Shown here one piece after another: positions 34,558 through 44,000 of a stretch of DNA of 64,000 nt. The position numbers were made by a program, and so were the translations under genes. The notes beneath the pieces are model-generated. The model was not told where the DNA came from, searched no databases, and was given only the letters and a program-made list of their open reading frames with translations. Numbering within the stretch: the first letter of the stretch is position 1; each line of letters starts with the position of its first letter. This DNA comes from an uncultured Porphyromonadaceae bacterium (GTDB lineage: Bacteria; Bacteroidota; Bacteroidia; Bacteroidales; Muribaculaceae). The stretch is from NCBI GenBank assembly GCA_902461565.1, contig CABPYL010000001.1, forward strand, positions 62,001 to 126,000, read 5' to 3'.

Positions 34558-34628
34558 TTTTTCGTCATACTCGGTCGAAAATCCGTCAAAAAACCTTTCT
34601 GTAGTAGCCCTGGTCGGTTTTTCGTCAT
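34558..34628. promoter_or_regulatory. Candidate HTCS binding repeats
   Basis: TTTTTCGTCAT occurs at 34558-34568 and 34618-34628, exactly 60 bases apart. A related TCCGTCA at 34582-34588 is 21 bases from the core TTCGTCA at 34561-34567, about two helical turns. The first pair sits just upstream of the PUL -7 box, and the last copy touches the HTCS promoter. Confidence 0.5.
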
Positions 34629-34636
34629 TTATTTGC

Positions 34637-34644
34637 TATCTTTG
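34637..34644 (+). promoter_or_regulatory. -7 box of the HTCS gene
   Basis: TATCTTTG, full match to TAnnTTTG, 14 bases before the start codon. One copy of the TTCGTCAT repeat lies directly upstream (34621-34628), which would allow autoregulation. Confidence 0.6.
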
Positions 34645-34658
34645 CAGAGAATCGTACC

Positions 34659-37600
34659 ATGAATATGAACCGACAAAAATATCTCCTGCAGTTCTTCGTT
34701 TTGCTCGTAGCTGTTGCTGCCGCGCATGCCGGCCGCAATATCATACGCCTCGGATTTGACTGCGGTCTGTCCAACAATTATGTGATGGGCATAGCTCAGG
34801 ATCGTAACGGTTTTGTTTGGATTTCTACCGAATCGGGTCTTAACCGCTACGATGGAGCAACTTTCCGTGTATTTAAAAAAGAAGGACAAACAGCCTTGTC
34901 GGCTAACGAGCTAAACCGTATCTGCACCGATACTGTCAACAACATTCTGTGGATTGCCACCCAGCGGCACGGTCTCGACCGTCTTGACTGCAATACATAT
35001 AAATTGCAGAATTACATGCGCGATCCCGATAACCCGGCATCGATAGCCAGCGATGGTGTTACCGATGTAGCTGTAGATGAGGCGAGGCAGTGTATATGGG
35101 TAAGTACCTACACCGACGGACTTGACCGCTTCGACCCAGACAAAGGTGTATTTGAACATTATAATACCCGCACCATAGGCAACTGGCCCGACAACCAGCT
35201 GTGGTGCGTGGCTCTCGGTAACGGCGGCACTGTTTTGACAGGACATGTAGGTGCCGGATTCACGGTTCTCGATCCCGGACGACGCAAGGTGCGGAATTTC
35301 CGTCATATTCCCGGCGACAGACAGTCTATTCCTGGCAATCAGGTGCGTTCTGTTCTTGTTGATTCATACCGTAATGTGTGGGTCGGTACCGACGAAGGTC
35401 TTGCACGTTTCGACGAAACTTCGGGCAAGTTCATCTGTTTCGTACCCGACGACGACGGTGCGCTCGGCACCGCCGCTCCGCACAATATAATGCACCTCGC
35501 CGAGACCAAAGACGGAAGACTGTGGATTTCAACGGAAAATGGCGGTGTGCGTATTCTCGACATACGCAACAGTCTCGTGCTGCGTCCTGAAGATGTTCGG
35601 TTTGCCCATATCGATGTGCAGCCCGAGGGGTTCGACGGTCTGGGCGTGTCAAATAAAACTATCCACGGTGTATTCGAAGATTCGTTCGGTAATATATGGA
35701 TAGGAACCTACGGAGACGGGCTCGATGTTATTGCCCGTCGCGACGTATCTTTCGACCGAATTCATACACGGTCGTTCCCGGTTACGGCTACTTTCAATTC
35801 CGTTATGTCGCTTTGTGCTTTGGGCGATACCCTTGCGGCCGGTACCGACGGCAAGGGTATAGATCTGTATGCTCCCGGTCGTTTCCTGGCCAACATCAAA
35901 CCTTCGGCTTCCAATCTTCCGGGCGATGCCGTTCTCTCGCTTGCCGCCGATCACCAGGGCAAACTCTGGGTGGGCACATACGCCGGAGGTGTGGCTATAA
36001 TCGACAGACATGGTAAACTCAAAGATATATCGCCGGAGGATATGACTGATGTCCGCGCGCTATGTGTCCTCCGCAATGGACAGGTGGTTGCCGGATGTGG
36101 CGAAGGGGTGGTGGTGTATGCTCCAGACGGTACAATCCTCCGTACCTTGCGTCGCTCCCGCGGAGAAATTGCCGATGAATGGATACGCACTATCCACGAA
36201 CGTCCCGACGGCAAAATCTGGATAGGCTCGTTCGGTGGAGGTATCTCTGTCTACGACAGCGATTTCCGGTTTCTCCGTTCGATACATAACTGGGACGGTC
36301 TTCCGTCGAATACCGTTAACCATCTTATAGAAAATCCTGATGGCGGTGTATGGAGCGCCACCGGCGACGGCCTGACCCTTGTCAACGATTCTGTGCGCGT
36401 AGATACTATTATAGGTACTTCTGCAGGTCTTTCCGATCCATGCGTGCGCGCGTTATGCTACGATTCGGACGGTACGCTATGGCTGAGTACGACTTCCGGT
36501 ATCAGCAGTATGGATTCTACGGGACACATCAGTAACTATGGCACACCTGACGGAGTTGTCGGAGGCGACTTTTACGGAGGTGCCGTAGCCACAACATCCG
36601 ACGGCAGGATTTCTTTCGGCTCTCATTCCGGAATATTTTCGTTCTCTCCGGCAGAGTTCCGGGCCGACGGCACTATTGCAGCCCCTGTCATTTCAAGTAT
36701 TGCCGTATACGGTGCAAATGCCAAAGACAGCCCTTTTGAAATATATTCGCCAGATAAAACAGTCACTCTGCCATATAATCAGAACACATTGCGGTTAGAA
36801 TTCAACGTACTTGATCCATCGCTGGCATCGGCTGTCGATTACCGATACAAAGTTGACGGTGTAAATGGCCGGTGGTATTCCGCCTCCGACGCTTCGGGCC
36901 TTTACCTGCGCAATCTAAGTCCGGGGAAATACACCGTGACCATCGAAGCCACATTGCGTAATCATCCCGATGTTACTGCGACGACAAGTATGGATATTGT
37001 CATTGCCCCTCCTCTGTGGGCCACATGGTGGGCGAAACTGATTTATATTGTCTTTGCTGTATGCGTGGCTTTCTTTGCCATACGCATCTACAAAAAACGT
37101 CTCTCGCTGGAATATGAACTCGCCCTAGAGCGTCGCAACAACCGCCATACCGAAAGGCTGAATGCGGAGCGCATGCGCTTCTTCACCAATATAACTCATG
37201 AACTGCGTACTCCGCTGACACTTATCCTCGGACCTATCGAAGATATGAAGGCCGATCGTTCTATCTCGCAGACAAATGTGAGGAAACTCAACGTAATCCA
37301 CAAATCCGCCTTGCATCTGTTGCAGCTTATCAATACCATACTCGAATTCCGCAAAACGGAAACGCAGAACTGTCATCTCAAGGTAACCAATGCGGATCTT
37401 GCCCTTACCATCGCCGATATCGGCAACCGCTACAGGGACCTCAATACCAATAGCGCTCTTACTATCGACACCTATATAACCCCCGGAGACTACAAGCAAT
37501 GGTTCGATCCCGAAATAATATCGATGATAGTGGATAATCTTGTGTCGAATGCCTGTAAATATACTTCGTCGGGACGCGTGGTTCTACGTCTGCGCCACAC

Positions 37601-38744
37601 CTCAGAATCTGGCGTACCGTTCACAGAGATTTCGGTAGAGGATACGGGTATTGGAATGTCGCAGGAAACACTTCATCATATTTTCGACCGCTATTACCGC
37701 GACCATCGTGCCGAGACACAACTTGGAACCGGCATAGGACTTGCCTTGGTTTACAACCTCGTCCGCATTCATGAAGGCGAGATTTTTGTAGACAGTGAAC
37801 TCGACCGCGGTTCCGTTTTCACTTTCAGAATACATACCGACAGTATCTATCCTCAGGCCGAGCGCCGCAACGCTGCCACCTGTGTCGTCAAAAAAGAAGC
37901 AGAAGCCACCGGCGACCGTCCTTCTTCCGACGAGGAACGTCCCCTCATTCTCATTGTGGAAGACAATACCGATATCGTAGACTATATCAGCGAGTCTATC
38001 TCCGATGACTACCGCGTGGTTTCTGTGCTTGACGGTGCCGAGGGCCTCAACCAGGCAAGCCGGATATTCCCCGATATGATTATCAGCGATATCATGATGC
38101 CCAAAATGGACGGTATAAGCATGGTAAAGGCGCTGAAAGAGAATCCGGAAACCGAGCATATTCCAATAATCTTCGTTACTGCCAAAATCGCCGACGAAGC
38201 ACGGCTCGAGGCATACGAAGCCGGAGCTGACTCGTTTATCACCAAACCTTTTTCGGCGGTAATGCTTCGTTCGCGCATCCGCAATATATTCGATACTCGC
38301 CGCAACCTTGCCGCCGCTTTCATTGCCAAAGGAGAACCGGTACTTACGGGTGTCCATGAGAAGGGCATTGAAACGCCTCAGGACGAGAACGTGATTGTGT
38401 CTGAAATGAGCCGACGCGATGCCGATTTTATTCTTAAAGTTGAAACGGTTATAAAGGATCAACTCTCAAATGAGAACTTGGATGTGGCTCTGATTGCCGA
38501 TGCGGTGTGCATGAGTCATTCCACTCTGTATCGAAAAATTAAGGCTATCACGGGTCTTTCCATCACAGGATTGATTCGCAAGTTGCGTGCACGCGAAGCA
38601 TCCGTGTTGCTCCAAGACGGACGTTACACCGTATCGGAAATAGCATTTATGGTCGGCATGGGCAATCCCGGCAATTTCCGCCAGTGCTTCCGTGAAGAAT
38701 TCGGCATGACGCCTTCCGAGTATCGCAACTCGCACAGAAAATAG
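34659..38744 (+). CDS. Hybrid two-component system sensor/regulator (HTCS)
   Basis: A 1361-residue single-protein signalling system. After a signal peptide (about 1-25) come two beta-propeller halves made of Reg_prop repeats (GIAQDRNGFVWISTESGLNRYDG and many similar; 30-690), a Y_Y_Y domain (about 700-775) and one membrane helix (about 785-812). The cytoplasmic part has HisKA with phospho-accepting H847 (FFTNITHELRTPLTLIL), HATPase (about 947-1065; VEDTGIGMS, GTGIGLALVYNLV), a receiver domain with D1144 (ISDIMMPKMDG) and a C-terminal AraC-type helix-turn-helix (about 1255-1361). The periplasmic propeller senses an oligosaccharide of the divergent PUL (family knowledge). Confidence 0.97.
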   Translation: MNMNRQKYLLQFFVLLVAVAAAHAGRNIIRLGFDCGLSNNYVMGIAQDRNGFVWISTESGLNRYDGATFRVFKKEGQTALSANELNRICTDTVNNILWIATQRHGLDRLDCNTYKLQNYMRDPDNPASIASDGVTDVAVDEARQCIWVSTYTDGLDRFDPDKGVFEHYNTRTIGNWPDNQLWCVALGNGGTVLTGHVGAGFTVLDPGRRKVRNFRHIPGDRQSIPGNQVRSVLVDSYRNVWVGTDEGLARFDETSGKFICFVPDDDGALGTAAPHNIMHLAETKDGRLWISTENGGVRILDIRNSLVLRPEDVRFAHIDVQPEGFDGLGVSNKTIHGVFEDSFGNIWIGTYGDGLDVIARRDVSFDRIHTRSFPVTATFNSVMSLCALGDTLAAGTDGKGIDLYAPGRFLANIKPSASNLPGDAVLSLAADHQGKLWVGTYAGGVAIIDRHGKLKDISPEDMTDVRALCVLRNGQVVAGCGEGVVVYAPDGTILRTLRRSRGEIADEWIRTIHERPDGKIWIGSFGGGISVYDSDFRFLRSIHNWDGLPSNTVNHLIENPDGGVWSATGDGLTLVNDSVRVDTIIGTSAGLSDPCVRALCYDSDGTLWLSTTSGISSMDSTGHISNYGTPDGVVGGDFYGGAVATTSDGRISFGSHSGIFSFSPAEFRADGTIAAPVISSIAVYGANAKDSPFEIYSPDKTVTLPYNQNTLRLEFNVLDPSLASAVDYRYKVDGVNGRWYSASDASGLYLRNLSPGKYTVTIEATLRNHPDVTATTSMDIVIAPPLWATWWAKLIYIVFAVCVAFFAIRIYKKRLSLEYELALERRNNRHTERLNAERMRFFTNITHELRTPLTLILGPIEDMKADRSISQTNVRKLNVIHKSALHLLQLINTILEFRKTETQNCHLKVTNADLALTIADIGNRYRDLNTNSALTIDTYITPGDYKQWFDPEIISMIVDNLVSNACKYTSSGRVVLRLRHTSESGVPFTEISVEDTGIGMSQETLHHIFDRYYRDHRAETQLGTGIGLALVYNLVRIHEGEIFVDSELDRGSVFTFRIHTDSIYPQAERRNAATCVVKKEAEATGDRPSSDEERPLILIVEDNTDIVDYISESISDDYRVVSVLDGAEGLNQASRIFPDMIISDIMMPKMDGISMVKALKENPETEHIPIIFVTAKIADEARLEAYEAGADSFITKPFSAVMLRSRIRNIFDTRRNLAAAFIAKGEPVLTGVHEKGIETPQDENVIVSEMSRRDADFILKVETVIKDQLSNENLDVALIADAVCMSHSTLYRKIKAITGLSITGLIRKLRAREASVLLQDGRYTVSEIAFMVGMGNPGNFRQCFREEFGMTPSEYRNSHRK

Positions 38745-38817
38745 TACTGGGAGAATTAATTGTGGCTATTGGTGCTGTTTATCAAAGAGTTAGCAGTGCT
38801 ATTTCGAGATAGCCAAT

Positions 38818-38882
38818 AAAAAAAATTGATTGTCTCGCGACAACCAATCCAGTTAACCTTAAATCTATACCATGAAAAACAC
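38818..38882 (-). ncRNA. Candidate small antisense RNA
   Basis: A predicted transcript of about 65 bases. It starts just after a full-consensus minus-strand promoter and ends in a 10-bp stem (38825-38834/38839-38848) closed by a GCGA tetraloop and followed by eight T residues (38818-38825). No open reading frame is present in it. Its 5' part contains TTTTTCATGGT, complementary to a start region ACC-ATG-AAA-AA, including the one on the opposite strand at 38869-38879. Transcription has not been shown. Confidence 0.5.
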
Positions 38883-38973
38883 AATGCAAAGGTATAACAC
38901 TTTACCATATTATGCAAGTAAATTGAAGCAAAAAGTGTGTGTTTTAACAATATTTTTGTATTTTAGTATGTAA
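38872..38973 (+). CDS. Possible 33-residue peptide opposite the small RNA
   Basis: Short frame starting MKNTMQRYNTLPYYASKLKQ and ending KVCVLTIFLYFSM: a basic N-terminal part and a hydrophobic end. It has no recognised homologue, and I see no plus-strand promoter directly before it; it could be read from the HTCS transcript. The minus-strand small RNA begins inside its fourth codon and covers its start codon and leader. It could be a type I toxin-like peptide, the decayed start of an exported protein, or chance. Confidence 0.2.
   Translation: MKNTMQRYNTLPYYASKLKQKVCVLTIFLYFSM
38887..38918 (-). promoter_or_regulatory. Promoter of the small RNA candidate
   Basis: Minus strand: -33 CTTG (38915-38918), 20-base spacer, -7 TACCTTTG (38887-38894). 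It points left, away from the DXS-like gene and towards the HTCS 3' end, with no protein gene in front of it. Confidence 0.65.
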
Positions 38974-39197
38974 TAGTTCAGAATGAATGGAGTTTTGATA
39001 TTTTCGAAAGGTTCTGTTTTTGTTTTGTGTGTAGGTGGCTTTCGTAACGAAAGTTTAACATAAAAAGCTTCTTTTCTTCTGAGCCATAACGTTTTATGCT
39101 GCTGGGGCAAACAAATGTGGCCGGAACGGAAGTCTGGTCAGGCAAAATTGGTAAACTTTAGGCAATTACGGGTTGTTAATTAATGAAATTATGGTTG

Positions 39198-39205
39198 TAA
39201 TTTTG
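39198..39205 (+). promoter_or_regulatory. -7 box of the DXS-like gene
   Basis: TAATTTTG fits TAnnTTTG, 60 bases before the start codon. GTTG at 39172-39175 is 22 bases upstream, slightly longer than the usual spacer. Confidence 0.5.
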
Positions 39206-39265
39206 TATTTGAAAAGATAAAAAATTAACACATAATGATATATAATTAACAAATAACCAATATAT

Positions 39266-41011
39266 ATGACCGAAAAAATAAACCTGAGCAAAATCCGTTC
39301 GCCGAAGGATATAAAGGGCATGAATATAGAAGAACTTACCATCCTGGCTGATGAACTCCGGACTGTGCTCCTCAACAAACTGGCAGCACATGGCGGACAC
39401 GTCGGTCCGAATCTCGGCGTGGTGGAAGCGACAGTTGCACTGCATTACGTTTTCGATGCTCCGACCGATGAAATTGTCTTTGACGTATCGCATCAGTCGT
39501 ATGTGCATAAGATGCTGACGGGACGTATCGATGCCTTTCTTAATCCAGCGGACTACGACGATGTTACGGGCTACACCTGTCCCCGAGAGAGTAATTACGA
39601 TCTTTTCGAGATAGGCCACACCTCTACATCCATATCTCTGGCCACGGGCCTGGCCAAGGCTCGTGATATCCAGGGAGGCAAGCAGAATGTTGTAGCTTTC
39701 ATCGGCGACGCGTCGCTCGGTGGCGGAGAGGCGTTGGAGGGTCTGGACTACGGTCCGGAGCTCGGCTCCAATTTCATTGTTATCCTTAACGACAACCAGA
39801 TGTCCATCGCCGAGAACCACGGTGCGCTGTATCAGCACCTCACGGCTCTGCGCGAGAGCAACGGAACAGCAGCTAACAATATCTTCAAGGCATTGGGCTA
39901 CGATTATATATATGTACGCGAGGGCAACGACCTCGCAAGCCTTATCAAGGCTTATGAATATGCACGCAACGCCGACCATGCCGTGCTTGTTCATATCAAC
40001 ACCATGAAAGGAAACGGCTATGCACCCGCCGAGGCAAACAAGGAGGCTTTCCATTATACGGCTCCATTCGACGAAGCTACCGGCGAACCGCTGAACGTGG
40101 ATCCGACCCCCGATTATACCGATATATTTACGCGGCACATGCTCGACAGGATGGCTGCCGATAAAAATATTGTAACTCTCACCGCCGGTACTCCCGGGGC
40201 CTTCGGCTTTGGCCCTGCACAGCGCCACAAGGCAGGCCGACAGTTTATAGATGTCGGTATTTGCGAGCAGGATGCCACTGCTATGGCTGCCGGTCTTGCA
40301 AAAGGTGGCGCAAAACCGGTGTTCGGCGTGATGGCCACCTTTATCCAGCGTGCCTACGACCAGCTTTCGCAGGATGTGGCTATCAATAATCTTCCTGTTG
40401 TTGTGGTGGACTTTGCCGGCGGCATTTACGGTATTCCCGATATGACACACCTGGGATTCTTCGATGTTGCGATGATTTCCAATATCCCCAACTTCCTTTT
40501 CCTTGCCCCCGCGACAAAAGAGGAGTATCTGGCGATGATAGATTACGCGCTTGATCAGCGCGAGCGTCCGGTTGTTGTCCGTACGCCCGGCGGCCCGGTA
40601 GTTTCTTCCGACCGTAAGGTCAATACAGATTTTTTCAGTTATGACATAGTTGAGGAGGGCAGCGAGATTGCCATTATCGGCGAGGGTGCCATGCTCCAGA
40701 CAGCCATGCAGGCAGCGGAAATTCTGCGTAAGCAGGGGAAGAATCCTACAGTTGTGAATCCGCGTATCCTATCATCGGTGGATGAAAAGACGCTCGACAG
40801 CTTCAAAGGTTATAAGACTATCGTTACCATCGACGACGGCATCATCGACGGTGCATTCGGCCAAAAGGTTGCCGCCTATATGGCCGGATCGGGCGTCAGG
40901 GTGGTATGTCTTGGCCTGAAGAAAGAGTTCCTGGACCGCTATAATATCGGCGAAGTACTTAAAGAAAACAATCTCACCCCCGAGCAGGTCGCAGAAGTGG
41001 CGCTTGCTTAA
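39266..41011 (+). CDS. DXS-like thiamine-diphosphate enzyme
   Basis: A 581-residue transketolase-like protein related to 1-deoxy-D-xylulose-5-phosphate synthase (DXS), which joins pyruvate and glyceraldehyde 3-phosphate. DXS features seen are GVVEATVALHYVFDAPTDEIVFDVSHQSYVHKML, ESNYDLFEIGHTSTSISLATGLA, the catalytic-type glutamate in VGICEQDATAMAAGLA, and DMTHLGFFD. It differs from canonical DXS: it is about 40 residues shorter, the GDG of the TPP motif is GDASLGGGEALEG, and the usual EQH is EQD. It is probably the second, divergent DXS class; whether it makes DXP is open. Single gene ending in a bidirectional terminator. Confidence 0.8.
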   Translation: MTEKINLSKIRSPKDIKGMNIEELTILADELRTVLLNKLAAHGGHVGPNLGVVEATVALHYVFDAPTDEIVFDVSHQSYVHKMLTGRIDAFLNPADYDDVTGYTCPRESNYDLFEIGHTSTSISLATGLAKARDIQGGKQNVVAFIGDASLGGGEALEGLDYGPELGSNFIVILNDNQMSIAENHGALYQHLTALRESNGTAANNIFKALGYDYIYVREGNDLASLIKAYEYARNADHAVLVHINTMKGNGYAPAEANKEAFHYTAPFDEATGEPLNVDPTPDYTDIFTRHMLDRMAADKNIVTLTAGTPGAFGFGPAQRHKAGRQFIDVGICEQDATAMAAGLAKGGAKPVFGVMATFIQRAYDQLSQDVAINNLPVVVVDFAGGIYGIPDMTHLGFFDVAMISNIPNFLFLAPATKEEYLAMIDYALDQRERPVVVRTPGGPVVSSDRKVNTDFFSYDIVEEGSEIAIIGEGAMLQTAMQAAEILRKQGKNPTVVNPRILSSVDEKTLDSFKGYKTIVTIDDGIIDGAFGQKVAAYMAGSGVRVVCLGLKKEFLDRYNIGEVLKENNLTPEQVAEVALA

Positions 41012-41033
41012 AATACAACGAATAATAATCATA

Positions 41034-41057
41034 AAGGCCGGCGGAAACGTCGGCCTT
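41034..41057. terminator. Bidirectional terminator between DXS-like gene and tamB
   Basis: Nine-base-pair stem AAGGCCGGC/GTCGGCCTT with one G-T pair (41034-41042, 41049-41057) and a 6-base loop, lying between two convergent stop codons. Plus-strand flank is GGTTATTTTATT. Confidence 0.85.
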
Positions 41058-41060
41058 CGG

Positions 41061-44000
41061 TTATTTTATTGAGTCTGTGTCGTTGTTGTGGAGGATTTTT
41101 ACCGGCAAGGCTTTCTTTGAAGTTTCCGTGGTATCGGTAGCAGCGGGTTCATTCTTTTTCTTTTTCTTTTTCTTGGGATGCAGGAAAGAGAGCATGGAAT
41201 CGAAGTCGCGCCTCAGCATGATACCGACACCTTGTGTTGTGAGAGCCGAGCGTACATAATAGTTACGGTCGTTGTACCTGTTATAGGCTTTCAGACGCCA
41301 TGTCCCCGATTTATTGAGCAGATACTCGATGTCGAAATCGCCGATAAACTGGTCGTTGTTCAGCGCTTTGTCTCGGTATCCGAAGTTTCCATTGAATAAC
41401 AGGCGGTTGTTCAGCAGTCGGCTGCTCAGAGCCACGTCCACCTCAACGTCCGAGAAGTCGCCTCGGTCGCTTCGCAAGTTAGGTGCGATGCTCCAGTTCT
41501 CGCTCAGTTTGCCAAGCATGTTGCCGAGCTGGCTTGAAATGGTCGAAGACGCCACCGAGAACAGTTCGTTGCCCTTTGTGGTGGATGCCATATAGTCGGG
41601 CGTATAGAATCGGTTCAATGCCAGGAGATAAATAATCTGGCGGTTCATCATGTCGGGCGTGCTCACAATACTTTTTACCTTGCGGTATGTATCGGAGGTG
41701 AGTGTGGGGAATTCCATATCGAAGTCGATGGCAGGCTGGCGTATGTCGCCCGATACATTCATCAGAGCGTGTACAGGGACGTTTGTGCGGGCAACTTCCT
41801 TGTCCTGCTGGAACGATTCGTCGAGATCGGTAAGGTTGGCGTTTGTGGCATAGTAGGCGGAGAGTTTGGTTTTTACGCCGTAGGGGTCTCCGTCGAACTG
41901 TATTTCACTGCCGTTCTTAATGGTGAAATCCTTTATAATGATGTCCTGTAGGGTGAACTGGTATTTACCCGTCTGCACGGTGTACTTGCCCCACATGTTC
42001 AGGTCGTTGTTGGCCGACCTGTATACCATGTGCAGGCTGCCGCTTCCCTGCGCTTTTATTTCGTCGCCTCCGACGGGGTCGACCACTAATGTTACGGTGG
42101 CGTCGGGTGTGGCATCTACAACAATATCCATGTTGTAATCGCTCGGTGAGTCCTCGTTTTGCTGCCCCAGACGGTTTTTGATTTTCTTGATCGCGGTGGG
42201 TGTCGGGTCGTTGTCAGCCACTACAGGACGTATGGAGTCGGGCGTAACGTCGCGGAAGTTGAGGAAGGAATAATTTTCGGCGTCCAGGCGGTCGGACAGC
42301 ACGAATGTGAACGACGATCGTGGGCCTGTAGCCATTTTGACGCCGATATTCACCACTCCCGGATGTCCGTCGATGGCGGCGTTACCGTTGCCGTATATTG
42401 TGCCATACCAGTCTGGGTTGAGTCGGGCATTCACGTTGTAGCATAGCAGGTCGCGGGCATCGGTAATATCGAATTTGAAACGCGGTGCGTTAAAGAAGGT
42501 GTGCCTTACATATCCATTCAGATTAGCCGTGTGGCCCTCCGGATCGTGAATGGTGATATCTTTAAGGTCGATGCTTCCCGGACGGATGTGAATAGAGTCG
42601 GTAGCCGAATATGTAACGTTGGTGAAGTCAACTTTAATTTTAACATTGTCAGCGAATACATCGCCCTCCAGGTCAAGATCGCGGAATGTGCCGAACAGTC
42701 GGCATCGTCCGGTGGCGCGTCCGGATATATTGCTTGTAAAGGCCGCCATGAATGGCCGTAGGAATCCTACGGGAATGCTGTCGGCCACGAAGTTAAGGTC
42801 AAGCGATTCGGACATTGGATATATATCGCCGTATATGTGTGATTTCTTGCCTTCGAAACCGTCGAGGTTTGCATCGAGGAATATTGCCCTCCGCTCTCCT
42901 TCCCACCGTGCGAGTACATCCGCGTCGCCGAAATAACAGCTGTTGTAGCCTATTGAATCGACATGCAGTCTGGGACACTCTAAAATTGGTTCTTTAGTGA
43001 GCAGATTCTTGGCCGTTATACGTCCGGTGGCGTTGCCGTCGATAAGCACATTATTTATTTCGAGTGTTTCGAAAATATGTATCAGCCGTATGTTGTTCAG
43101 GCCGACGGAGAGCATGTCGTCGGGATTGTCTCCCGCCGATCCATCAATTTCTATACGTTGTCGGCCGGTATCGAGCGCAAAGTCTTTCACAAAGATGTTG
43201 TCGGCGGTAATATCTATCTGCGATTTCTCTATGTTCCAGGTGTCTTCGCCGAAATTGATGGAGCCGGGCAGAAAGTTTACGGAAGCTTCTACAGGGAAGC
43301 GGCTGTCGGCATCGCTGACAAGCCGGTACAGCTCGGCGGACACATCGAGCGTTCCGTTTATGGGAATGCTGCGTTGCAGACCCCATTCAATGCGTGTATC
43401 TATTTTGTTGTTGGCACCGGTTATCACAGCGGCGAGGTTCATATCGCCTTTTTTTGTCGGCATCTGTGTGGTGGCGTATACCATAGACTTATCGTTGGCA
43501 ATATCCAACTTCGCGAATGCGGATGTAAATTCTATCAGTTTGTTGCCTTGGCTTATATATGGCAGGTCGACAAGGATGTCGGCATATCCGGTGCTGCTGT
43601 CTACTTGTCCGCTTATGTTGCCGTCGTATTCTATTGTAAAAGGCAGATTTATAAGTTGCGATATCTCGTGGCACGGCTTAAGGTCGAAGTCGAAGCGGAA
43701 TATGTTGCTTCTGTCCGTTTCTTTATCCTCGTCGGACGAAGGCATTTCCCATCCTAAGGCGGGCATGAAGTGTGCCGCCATGCCTTTTAGCGTGGGAATA
43801 AGCCGTGCGAAATCATAATTGCCGAGCAATTTGCCGCTGATAAATGGAGAAGAGAGTTCGAGGGTATTGCTGTATTCTCCGGCTGTCGCTGTGGCGTTTA
43901 CCAATGGGATGCGGATGCCTTGTCCAAGGCTGTCGGTCCATGCGATATCGTTCAGACGTACTTCGGCGGCGAGGTTTCGCGGGTCGAAGTCGGTAACTTC

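Larger units (their letters stand above)
38745..39265. other. 521-base intergenic region, low in genes but rich in signals
   Basis: AT-rich gap between the HTCS and DXS-like genes. Its left third holds a minus-strand promoter and terminator that define a small RNA candidate, over the start of a 33-codon plus-strand frame. Further right are a 7-bp palindrome CTTTCGT/ACGAAAG (39039-39053), a longer CATAAAA/TTTTATG pair, and the -7 box of the DXS-like gene. No conserved protein is visible. Confidence 0.6.

Noticed and set aside
38756..38950. 64-codon minus-strand frame in the HTCS-DXS gap
   Set aside because: It spans the small-RNA promoter and terminator and has no start signal. The promoter and terminator explain the region better.
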